Source of the DNA: Helianthus annuus
Lineage: Eukaryota; Streptophyta; Magnoliopsida; Asterales; Asteraceae
Assembly: GCF_002127325.2 (NCBI RefSeq)
Contig: NC_035438.2
Coordinates: 146,829,207 to 146,893,206, forward strand
DNA length: 64,000 nucleotides
Direction: 5' to 3'
Shown here: piece after piece, positions 11,369-21,095 of the stretch
Position numbering within the stretch: the first letter of the stretch is position 1
Layout of the letters: each line of letters opens with the position of its first letter
Translations under genes and position numbers: made by a program
Notes under the pieces: generated by a model
What the model was told of the DNA's origin: nothing
Database searches by the model: none
What the model saw: the letters and a program-made list of their open reading frames with translations, nothing else

Positions 11369-14300
11369 ATGGACGAGGAATTCTACAACGCATTCGCTAC
11401 TCCAGTTACGCCGATCAGTTTGGCACAGAACACGATGTTGGAAAACGAAACGGGTACCATGCAAAAACCACCCAAACTCATGAACATCGAGGAGTATAAG
11501 GGTTGGGAAGGTCGTTTCGAGAACTGGGTTCAAGCAAATTATCTCGATGCTTGGGAATGTGTCGAGACAAAGTATGTGAGGCCGTTATATGACGATGAAG
11601 AAGAGATTGCCATCAAAGATATGAGTGCCGATGACAAGAAGAAATACAAGAATGAGAAAATGATGCTGAGTTTGCTACAACAAGCTGTGAAGGAAGACAT
11701 TATGGTCTTGTTGCAACACAATGGAAGTTCTTATTCAATTTGGAAAGCATTGCGATCAAAGTTTGTTGGTAGTCAGGAGATGGTCAAGAACAAGAAATCA
11801 CTTCTGAAGAAAGAGTTTGACTTGTTTCGAGGGTTGAAAAATGAAAGCACAAAGCAAATTATTGAAAGATATTGCAATCTTTTAGCCAACATGAGAAGAT
11901 TAAGCAACGAAAAAGATAATGAAGAGTTGATTGAAAAACTTGCAGATGCGTTGCCACACGAAACATGGGGCACATATCTGATGATGCTTAGAAACAAGAA
12001 AGGATTCAACACGCTCACATTGAGTAAATTGATTGAGAAGCTGGAAGCTCAAGAGATGAAGCAACGAAAGATTATTCGAATGAAAGATTTCGATGGTGAA
12101 CAGGATATTGGATTGTACTACAAAGCAGGGGTGAATGAGAAATCCACAAATTTATCTCCAAAAGTGGAAACTGCTTACAATGCCAAAAATTGAACCGGAA
12201 GTTCATCAAAAGGATCAAGCAGCAACACAAGTTTCTCATCATTTCCATCATTTGATCCGAACATTTCAGCAACAAAGAATGGGAGAAAACTTCAATGCAA
12301 CATTGTTTTAGATCTTGAGAATGATCAAGATTACTCCGAGGAAGTTGCTAAAAATCACATGTCGTTGTTAGGAATGGTTTTGGAATCGTACAGCAGTTTT
12401 GTTGCAGGAAAGATCGGGAATCCTATGCTTACAAAAGAGGATTACGATCAGATTGATGTTGAGGAAATGGAGCTTATGGATATAAAATGGTGTTTGGCCA
12501 GTGTTCTAAGGAGAGCTGAGAAATTTAAGCAAATCACAGGAAGAAATGATCTTCGTGATGCTAACATTTCTACTTTAGGTTTTGATAAATCTAAAGTCAC
12601 TTGTTTTCGTTGCAGGGAAAAAGGACATTTTAAGAGGGAGTGTACAAATCGCGAAGCAAGTGGAGCTCAGAATCCTTTCAACAACAACAATGATTACAAT
12701 CGAAAGGCCATCTATCATCAAGTTGCTCAACAACCATCTCAACAACAACAACATCAGGCACAAACTGCACATGGAATAAATGTGATCGAAGATTCTTCGA
12801 AGAGAGCTTGTGTGGTTAACCAAGAGTTTTCAAAGAGAGCTGATGGTAGTGCTTTGATTATTGATCAAGATGATGAGAAATTACCTGAAGGTTTTAGCTG
12901 GGAGAATTTCACTTGGGATGATTATATTCCGAATCGAACTCCAGTTAACACAGCTTTTCTTGCCAGAATCGAAGAAGACAGTGATAATGTTGGAACTGAG
13001 TATTATGCACGAAGAATGGCAGAACATTTGAAGATATTGGCTGAGAGCGATAGTGAAGATGAAAAATCCAAGAAGAAAAAGGTAAAGACACCGTTGAGTA
13101 GTGATGATGAGACAGTACCGGTGATTAGAAAAAAAGTGAAAGAAGTTCCAAAGTTCAAGATTGATGAAGAAGCCATTGCAAAGAAAAGTCCAATAACTTG
13201 TGAAAATTGTGAAGCTGTTAAGAAACAAAACAGTTCGCTGGTTCACAACATGAACAGATTGAAAGAATCATATGATGTGTTGAACAAAGCGATGAATATG
13301 TACAATGACACAAGTGAAGAGCAAGCTACTGCAATGAAGACACTTCAGGGAGCTTTCATGATCAAGTAGAAAGTTGTAAACAACTACATCGAGAAGTGTG
13401 CTGCTCTTGAACAAAAACTGGAACTTCAAAGAATTGAAACAGAAAGAGTGAATCGTTTGTTGAAAAGTTACTCATGTACTTCTTATGTCATTGACAGGAT
13501 ATATCCCACTGTTGAAGGTATGAAGGCATGGGAAGAAGATGAAGTAACTGAAGAAAAAGATGCTGGAAAAGTTGCTGAAGGAAAGGCTCCTGAGAAGAAA
13601 GTTGAAAAGAAGAGTGACACAAAGAAAAAGTCTGACAAGAAGAATTCTGGTAAGAAAAAAGGTGTCAGTTACAAGTGTCCACCCCCGCTGGAAAATGGAT
13701 ATTTGGCTAGAAATCCAAATGATGAAAGAGTCAAAAAGGCAACAAATTTGCAGTGGGAGTCGGGGTCGTCAGTAAACTTGCCAGAAAACATTGATGTCGT
13801 TTATACATCGTCTGACACTGATCAACAGTCTCAATTGATGAAGAAAGTAGTGGATCATGTGTTAGATAACGATGAGACAGAGGAGTCAAAGTCGGAGCCT
13901 GTGACAGAGTCAAAGTCTGAGTCAAGCACTCCAAGTCAAACAGAAAAACAGGGCAAAATAGTTTATGACAAAGAATTCCTGTTATCAAAATCTAATTTGG
14001 ATGATGAAACGTTTAAAGTTGCTTATACTTTAAATGATTCTGACAAATTATATTCTGATGAGGAATTTCCAATAATAGGTGTCAAAACTGAAATGATTAA
14101 AAAGGTTTTCAAACTAACAGAAATTAATATTTCTGAAATAAAAGATTTACATCTTATTGAAAAACCTAAAAAATACACCTCAAGAGTTCAACAAAGACTA
14201 AACAAGAAAAAGGGTTACAGTTCTGGTTCTAGTTTCCAAAAGAAATCGAACCATAACGGTAATTTCAAAAAGAAAGGTCTTGGTTTTACTCCAACAGAAA

Positions 14301-15098
14301 AATGAAAAATATGTTCGTGATTTTAAATCCAAAATGACATTTGTTTCAGGTACGTCAACAGACGAAGAAGAAAAGAAAGAATTCTGGAAGCAATCAAACA
14401 AGGAATTCCTTGCAAAGAAGCAAGAGGAAATGAGGATTGCTTATCAGAAGAAAGATACGAAAACCTGTCTCCAATGCAACTCGGTTGGACATATTGCCAA
14501 AGATTGTTCTAAGGCAACATCATCAAAACAGGGAGTTTCTCGTAAACTAAAAGAAAAAGTGGTTGTATTTGAACCACCGATTGACAGAACCATATTGTTT
14601 AAAAATTCAAAATTTGAAATTGGTGAATGTTCAAACAAGTTTTATCAGAAGAAAGCTAAATCTGACAACCAAAAATGGGTTGTTAAGAAAGTTGTTGAAA
14701 ACTCTAGCGATGATTCTGATAGGTCAAAATCAGAGGAGCTATCTTCTGGCGATAAATCTGATTCCACAAAATCAGAGGAGCCACAGGTTGAGGTTAATGG
14801 AGATAAATCAGTTCCGACTGTGGATGATGAGAATTTTCCATCACTTCGGGCTGAAAATTATAAGAAGAAAATTGGTAAAGTTGAAATTTCTAATCAATTT
14901 TATAATGATAAGCAGGTTTTTGATGTGGAGAAGGCCTTTAACCCCAAGGTAAAGCATATCTTTGGTAAGATGATTGACCGAAAAGTCAAAGGGGTTAAAG
15001 AATTCTATGAAAAGAAGAGAGGAGGTAAGAAACCGAGTGATGGTGACTCGGTGACACCCAAGGCTGGTCAGGCTTGGGTGGATATTTTCTTTGAATAG
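11369..15098 (+). pseudogene. gag: E2 long Gag-like frame (broken)
   Basis: The ancestral frame spans about 1240 codons, far longer than most copia Gags. Order: UBN2-type copia Gag domain (about residues 25-230, with FENWVQANYL and LLQQAVKEDI), knuckle CFRCREKGHFKREC, an acidic/lysine linker with predicted coiled coil, a second knuckle CLQCNSVGHIAKDC, and a conserved tail ending QAWVDIFFE. The start is the ATG at 11369. Breaks: TGA 12191-12193, TAG 13367-13369, and a tandem duplication of GAAAAAT at 14297-14310 that shifts the frame. E6 carries the homologous frame. No pol domain follows. Asteraceae annotations often call such proteins CCHC(Zn) regulators; I read it as a retrotransposon Gag. 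Confidence 0.88.
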
Positions 15099-15111
15099 AA
15101 AAACCTGACTT

Positions 15112-15152
15112 GCCGGAGCTCCCAGGTTGGTAAGCGAGGAGCAGGTATCGGC
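15112..15152 (+). ncRNA. SL-A hairpin, E2 copy, 13 nt after the Gag stop
   Basis: Stem GCCG (15112-15115) with CGGC (15149-15152), an internal loop, then GCTCC (15118-15122) with GGAGC (15138-15142). The same fold occurs in E4 and twice in E6 with paired base changes. Confidence 0.75.
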
Positions 15153-16760
15153 ATCTTTCTTGAGAAGATTTATTCAGTAATGTCATCATACAATTGGTAA
15201 AAAGGTTTGTTTGTGTTTTATTTACAAGTGGTTAGGAGATTTGATTGTGTATACTTGCATATGGTAAATCAAGGACATTAATTTGTACTTGCATTTTCCT
15301 ACTAGTGGTTGAAAGACAATATGATGAACCACATCCCCGAACCTATTATTGATATACCTACAAGTGGTAAAATCAACCAAATTTATTTTCCAGAAAAACC
15401 ATTTTGATTAAAACAAACAAACTTAAGTGTTTTGAAATCTAAATGGGAAAATAGTTTGTTGATAGGGGAGTTCTGATTGTTTATGCCAATAGAATGGCGA
15501 AATGAGGTGATTTGATATCAGTTGTCAAGTTCTTGTACAGTTTGTTTTCAAATTTTTTAATATGTTTGCATTTTAGGGGGAGTAGAAAATTTCAGAAAAA
15601 TCCAAAAACATTAGAAAATTTGAAAAAGCACAAAACTCATTTTTGATCTGAAAAATATTGATAAAACAACAAAAACATGATAAAATGAAAAACGAGTTTT
15701 GTTGTATAAAAGAGGAAATGATAGAACATCAGTGGACTGTCACAACATGCTAAAGAAATGGAAAGTTAAAATGTGATAAACAATCTCACTGCGGATATGC
15801 CAGTAGGTTTTTGCACAGTTAGTAAATTGTGACGAGATATAAATATCTAAATTCAAACTTTCTTATATCGTGGGTAACAACTTCTTGGATATATGGGTAA
15901 CCCCCGAAATCTTGTTTAAAAGGTCCCTCTTTCTGAGATACTAGATCTTTATGCTTAGTGATATCTGGGGTATTATCCCGGGACTTCTGTTATATGGAAA
16001 TACTGACCTAGTCCCCGTATAATACTTTCCGCAAAAGCTTGAAAAAGCACAGCCCTCAGCAAATTGATGAAACAATAAAATTGATAGTCATTGCTGTTGA
16101 AACAAAAGATCCTCTAAAGGGGACACACCTAAAGTCGAACCGTCATCTCTCTGCTGAACAGAAGTTCTGACCTGAGCTCTCACGGTTTCGCACCTAACCC
16201 CTTACAGATATCATCTAGGTATACTCACCTGTAAGACTGAATATTGGGATCTGGATACGGGAGTATATTCAAGTAGTGGGACACACGGATAAGTTTAAGT
16301 TCTTAAGACATTAATATCGTATCTCGAATCAGTTGAACTTTGTGTGAAAATTTAAGTGGACCAGTATACTGACAATCTAAGTGAATTGTTTAGAACTTAA
16401 AATGTTTAAAGCTTAACGGTGTTGGTGATTTGTCTCATATACTGATATGATCCTCTTACACAAACTCACAAAAATATTGTCTGTAAATATTTCTTTACTG
16501 CATTTCATTTTGGTTATTTCACAAAATTCCAAAAAGATTTTCGGTGTGTTTTAGCATAAATTTTGAAAAATTCAAAAAGATTTTCGACAACTGATATTGA
16601 AAAGCTGATTTTCAAAATCCCATGTGCTAAACATGATGACATTTGGTTTGGGAGAGTATGTTTTAAGAGTTTATATCATACAAGTGGTCATCAAAAGTTT
16701 TTGGAAACGATATATTCTTACAAGTGGTTCATCAGATATTAAATGTTAAATCATTTTATG
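15153..16760 (+). other. E2 3' non-coding tail with stem-loops SL-B, SL-C, SL-D
   Basis: No reading frame of note. Shared with E4 and E6 in the same order: a GGGGAGTTCTGATTGTTT block, a TTAGGGGGAG block, then three hairpins. SL-B pairs 15970-15985 (GTATTATCCCGGGACT) with 16010-16025. SL-C pairs AAGGGG 16117-16122 with CCCCTT 16198-16203 and CGAACCGT 16136-16143 with ACGGTTTCG 16182-16190. SL-D pairs TGAATAT 16238-16244 with TATATTCA 16264-16271. The motif TACAAGTGGT, also found at the LTR/primer-site junction, recurs through the tail. Confidence 0.7.
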
Positions 16761-17142
16761 TGTCACACCCCCAAAATCCACACGCGGAGTACTACCGCTT
16801 GGGAGCGTGACTGACCTTGATCAAGCCACCAATCATATAGAACAATGTATATAGAAAAGTAAATGTCATTAAACCAAACCCATTCATATGAAAGGTGTTT
16901 AAAACATAAGTAATAGTTCAACGTTTAGCGGAAGCAAATAAGTAAAAGCCCAATCATAAATAAGTATGTAATGTCATAACGTTCAATCATAGCATTCACG
17001 ATCCTTGTCCACAACGACTTGCTCCTCCCTGTGCAAGCTCCATATGTACCTAAGGTCCTGCAAGGCATGCAGCAGAGAGTCAACAACTAGTTGAGCGAGT
17101 TCACAGAAAGTAAGTTCGTAGCAGTAATTCGTATGTTTATTT

Positions 17143-17228
17143 AGTGGGGGCTTCCCACATATGTATGTACTAATAGTGGGGGTGTCCCATGTTTATATTT
17201 ATTACTAATGGGGGCTTCCCACGTTTAT
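17143..17228 (-). repeat. GTGGGGGCTTCCCAC hairpin repeats in the solo LTR
   Basis: Three copies of a short inverted motif (GTGGGGGCTTCCCAC, GTGGGGGTGTCCCAT, ATGGGGGCTTCCCAC), spaced 30-45 bp, just before the 57-bp array. Confidence 0.65.
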
Positions 17229-17291
17229 CCTTACTAGACTATTGTAACCATGTGTTCTTCTTAATCCGAGAACAGGAATACGTACAAGGTC

Positions 17292-17515
17292 ACGTAGGTT
17301 TTACGTGAGTGCCCTTCCCCGAGGACAGTGGTACGTGTGGGGTTTACGTAGGTTTTACGTAAGTGTCCTTCCGACCCGGAAGACAGTAGTAGGTATGAGT
17401 TTACGTAGGTTTTACGTAAGTGTCCTCCCGACCCGGGAGACAGTGGTAGATACTAATTTACGTAGGTTTTACGTAAGTGTCCTGACTAACCTGAGGACGA
17501 TGGTATATAGTCTAG
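17292..17515 (-). repeat. four tandem 54-57-bp units with an internal hairpin
   Basis: Units begin at 17292, 17346, 17403 and 17460 with ACGTAGGTTTTACGT. Units 2-4 then carry a short inverted repeat: CTTCCG/CGGAAG, CTCCCG/CGGGAG and GTCCT/AGGAC. The arms change together between copies. A short open frame here (17305-17526) only translates the repeat. Confidence 0.8.
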
Positions 17516-17989
17516 CAATAGTGTAAGTACGAGTAATTATCCAATTCAAATCTTCCCAACCCAATTCCCAACCCGGGAATCCCATGCCTTGGCTGTGTGA
17601 ACTCACCTTGGTTTGCTCGGTATGTTAAACTATGTGCTCACGAATAATCAATCACGTCCTATAGTATGCATGTATACACAATCAGTTAAGCTCTCAAGGA
17701 TTCGCATGCAATATATGTCATGAAGTGTCTTTAAGCAATCATCGTCATGCAACACATAACAGTTATATTTCACGTTCATCCAATTATGCATCATATGGCA
17801 GAGTTCTTGGTCAATTCTAACGTAGTTAATCAATAACACACTTTACGGATCATCAGGCTAAACAACAGTTACATGCTTTACATATCTGACGAATATAACA
17901 CAGTTAACACTTAACAGGTTAATAACTTAACAGGTTAATCACTTATCAGACGACACAACTCAGATCGTATGTTCATGCATAAGACTCGG

Positions 17990-18615
17990 ACCAAGAGATC
18001 ATCCACCAAAAGTTCGGACTAGGCAATAATAGAAAAGTCGGATTCTAAATCAACAAAGCTCGGATCATGTGTTACAATTAAAGCTCGGACAACAAGAATA
18101 AGCATGAAAGTCGGACCACATGTATATTATTAAAAGTTCGGACCACCTTATTTGAACAAAAGTTCGGATCCCCTTGTGTTATACAAAAGTCAGATCCCTT
18201 ATGTGATATATATATATATATATATATAAAAGTCGGACTCCTTTGTGTGATGTATATAATAGTCGGACATGATCATGCAATTCAAAACTCGGCCAAGGGT
18301 AAAGTTCGGATAAGGTGGGGGGTTGAAACTCGGACAGGGGGTGGGGGACCTTCACAAGGTCGGACAAGGGAACAAGGGCCATAAACTCGGACCTCTTGTG
18401 ATGTTATCAAAGGTCGGACAAAAAGTGGGGGGAAAGGTTCCCTATGTAAAAGTTCGGACAAGGCTCCCAGGCCCAAAACTCGGACCAAAACCCACACACA
18501 AAAGTCGGACTTTTTGTGATATTAAAATTCGGACCATTAGAGCATGTTAAAACTCAGACAAAACATTTATACAAACTTCAGACCTTGTATATCATTCTAA
18601 AACTCAGACAACAAT
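17990..18615 (-). repeat. array of about 24 AAARYTCGGAC motifs
   Basis: The plus strand shows AAAAGTCGGAC, AAAACTCGGAC or AAAGTTCGGAC roughly every 20-35 bp over 0.6 kb; by eye about 24 copies. The last few drift to CTCAGAC, as expected from CG decay. A run of TA dinucleotides at 18207-18229 interrupts the array. Spacing is irregular and the intervening sequences are unrelated, unlike a satellite. Confidence 0.8.
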
Positions 18616-19315
18616 CAATCATACATATGAATACTCCAGTTCATTGTGATTGTATCAGTTACGTTTTCACGATTTAGAAAACCCTAATTCATTGCTATGC
18701 ATTACAGAAACCAAATCAACAATCATCATATCAGACATATCTTGACAACAAGCAAACAATTACACAACTAATCATCATCATATCACAATAATCAGCATCA
18801 ATCAAAACACAGAACCATCATATGAAAAGCTAGGGTTTACAAGTATTACAAGAATCAAGAATTGATAACAATCAAATAATCAATAATCAATTACCTTGGA
18901 TTGATTCTAGACAAAGAGAGGAAGTCAAGAGTGATGTAGAACTTGTGTCAATGATGATGATGATTGCCAGAGAAGGTCAGAGGATGAGAAAATACGTGCT
19001 TTTGTTTTTGTGTGGTAATTAGTGAATGATTAGGGTTAAGAATGAAGAGAATTTCACTAATTACTCTATACATCCCTAAGTATCATATTTTACATAAGTA
19101 CACCATCACAAAACAATTTCACAGTTTCACCACCAAGTTCATACATTTGACAAATCTTTCATACGTAACACATAACCATGCTCAAATACAATATACTTTA
19201 TTGTATCCAAAACGTATACAGTTTCATAGCAACTAATTGTGCAAATAAATAGCTAAACAAACATGGCACGTGTAATAAATGCGAAAGTAGAATCTTGGAA
19301 ACTCGAGTTGTCACA

Positions 19316-19739
19316 TTATGATTGTTACAAGTAGTGTCTGAGTGAGTTAAAGCTTGTTTGTAAAAACTTATGTTTGAGGTAGAGATTGTGCAGATAACCT
19401 GAGCTGGAGGAGAGCCAGGTTATAATCTTGGAATGGAATCTGAACCTGTGAAAGCCAGACTGCGATCCCAGCTGATTCAGAGGGGGAGTCTGAATGACAA
19501 AGAGCTAGGTTCTAATCCAGAGATTATTTCTGCTGATTTGAGAGGGAGTATATGTTAAAGCTGATAATTTGAAGATGTCAACATCCGAGGAATGGAGTTT
19601 GTTGAAGATGAAGACAAGAAGATAGAGATTGAAGGATTCTTACAGCGTCAAACATTTCAAAGAAAAGCCTAAAGACTGATAAAGACTGAAGATGCGAAGA
19701 CTCGACACTGAAGACTCCGTCAACATCCGAGGGGGAGTT
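19316..19739 (+). other. E2 tail, distal part, with PPT
   Basis: Resumption of E2 after the solo LTR. Contains several purine-rich AGGGGGAGT segments, the last (about 19728-19739, GAGGGGGAGTTTG) abutting the 3' LTR as the polypurine tract for plus-strand priming. No gene is seen. Confidence 0.75.
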
Positions 19740-20169
19740 TGTTGGTGCATCCGTCTGTCGTCTTCGTCTTGTATCGAGTCTTGTATAGAATTGTTTAGTT
19801 TAGACCACGAAATGTTGATTTATCACGAAATGTTGATTTCCCAAGAAATGTTGATTTCCCACGAAATGAACATTGCACTTTCGTGGGGAATCAGAAAGTT
19901 GCACTTTCGTGGGGAATTAGAAAGTTGCACTTTCGTGGGGAATCAGAAATACTATGAATAGGGTAGTGATAGTGTCATTTCATGGGGAATCAGAAATTGG
20001 TACCAAAGTGCTGCCGATATATTCTTGTAACCGTATTCTCTGTCAAATCAATATACAAGAAGGTTAAAGTGTGAATCAAGCTGTTTTCAAGTCTATACAT
20101 TTGTTTCCGCCTCTCGTATAGATAAGAACTCTTCTGAACGACTCGTTTGGGTCCGAAACCGATCCTACA
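19740..20169 (+). repeat. E2 3' LTR (430 bp)
   Basis: Same family as 9335-9738. Longer by exactly one 26-bp unit (three GCACTTTCGTGGGGAAT units instead of two). Its TATA box is mutated to TATGAATAG. Confidence 0.92.
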
Positions 20170-20252
20170 CATCCTCAAACCGACGGACAGACTGAAAGGA
20201 CGATCCGTACTCTTGAAGACATGCTCCGCGCATGTGTCATAGACTTCGGTGG
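20170..20252 (+). pseudogene. E1 integrase fragment between E2 and E3
   Basis: 83 bp beginning with the second CATCC TSD copy. It continues E1's integrase core in frame ([16 protein letters not shown]), including the catalytic Glu, and ends in the GGTGG TSD of E3 at 20248-20252. Confidence 0.9.
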
Positions 20253-21059
20253 TGTTAGGATCGGAGGCTCTCATGATTGTGTTTGTTTGTATAAATTGAT
20301 CATTCAGAGAATATTAAACAGTGAAAAGTGCAGCGGAAATGAATACAAACTTTGTAAACACAATCCAAAGAAGAGAATAGTATGATAAACAATTGCTTCA
20401 CATTAAGTCAAATGATTGAATTACAAAGCAAATGATTACAAGCACGCTTACAATACTAAGCTCCCCCTCAGCCTGATACCCCAAGGTTGGTTGCACAAGA
20501 TGAAAGGATTGGACTGGAGAAGAAGAATCTACTCAGTCAATCAAATGTAACAGTACAGGGTACTGCTCCATTTATAGGCAAACCAAACCACTGAGTCATC
20601 TCAGCTGACGTCACCATGATAGTGACATCTAACAAACTGACAATCTATATGCACTGTTCTAAACAAACTACTGATATCCAACATCTGATTATCAGTACAA
20701 TACAAAACAAGAGATAACAACTGCTTCACGTTTCACTGTTGTGGCCTGAGCACTGATGTTGAACTTCAGTGCTTTCTTCAAAGGTGATCAGTCTTTGAGT
20801 GGGCAGTGCTTGTGTCTTCAGAAGTACTTAGGAAACAGCAGTAGATAGAGCAACAGTGTTTGTCTTCAGCAGTCTTTAGGATCTCATCAGTGTTTGGTTC
20901 ATCAGTGGTTATAGTGAGCAGTACTTAAGATCCATCAGCTGTTAGAATACCACTGTCAAGGGGAAAGCAAAGTGTAAACTGCTGCTTATTGAAGTCCTCT
21001 GATGTGATCCGGTTTTGGCTTTACATTATCTGTTCCTCTGGTAGGGTTCAATCCCAACA
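20253..21059 (-). repeat. E3 3' LTR (807 bp)
   Basis: Minus-strand LTR ends TGTTGGGATTG at 21059 and CGATCCTAACA at 20253. The minus-strand TATA box (TATAAATGG) is at 20568-20576. CAGTG/CACTG motifs are strongly over-represented at about 20745-20965. Confidence 0.92.
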
Positions 21060-21072
21060 ATCTCCCCCTGGA
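21060..21072 (-). promoter_or_regulatory. E3 polypurine tract
   Basis: Minus strand TCCAGGGGGAGAT directly abuts the 3' LTR, which sets the orientation. Confidence 0.85.
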
Positions 21073-21095
21073 ACAGATAATGCCAAAACCCTTCA

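Larger units (their letters stand above)
16761..19315 (-). mobile_element. solo LTR of a Ty3-type element (2555 bp) inside E2
   Basis: The plus strand reads TGTCACACCCCC at 16761 and CGAGTTGTCACA ending at 19315, flanked by the TSD TTATG (16756-16760 and 19316-19320). On the minus strand it begins TGTGACAACTCGAG and ends GGGGGTGTGACA, as in other long Ty3 LTRs of the window. There is no internal region, primer site or PPT, so it is a solo LTR left by LTR-LTR recombination. It is rich in short repeats (listed separately). Confidence 0.88.
9335..20169 (+). mobile_element. E2: gag-only non-autonomous LTR retrotransposon (TR-GAG-like)
   Basis: Starts TGTTGGTGCATCC and ends GATCCTACA, flanked by the TSD CATCC (9330-9334 and 20170-20174), inside E1's integrase. 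It has LTRs of 404 and 430 bp, a Met-tRNA primer site, a repeat-rich leader, one broken Gag frame, a long non-coding tail and a PPT, but no protease, integrase, RT or RNase H. A solo LTR (16761-19315) has inserted in the tail. It must be mobilised in trans if at all. The architecture matches the published TR-GAG class, and the Gag is of Ty1/copia UBN2 type. Confidence 0.92.

Noticed and set aside
15096..15152. SL-A as a stop-codon readthrough or frameshift stimulator
   Set aside because: It lies 13-15 nt after the stop, farther than usual stimulators, and nothing coding follows in any of the three elements. It could be a leftover from an autonomous ancestor, but the sequence does not show it.
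17990..18615. Repeat array resembling a CRISPR (short repeats, unique spacers)
   Set aside because: Repeat core is only about 11 bp and degenerate, spacing is irregular, there are no cas genes, and it lies inside a plant LTR with clear TSDs.
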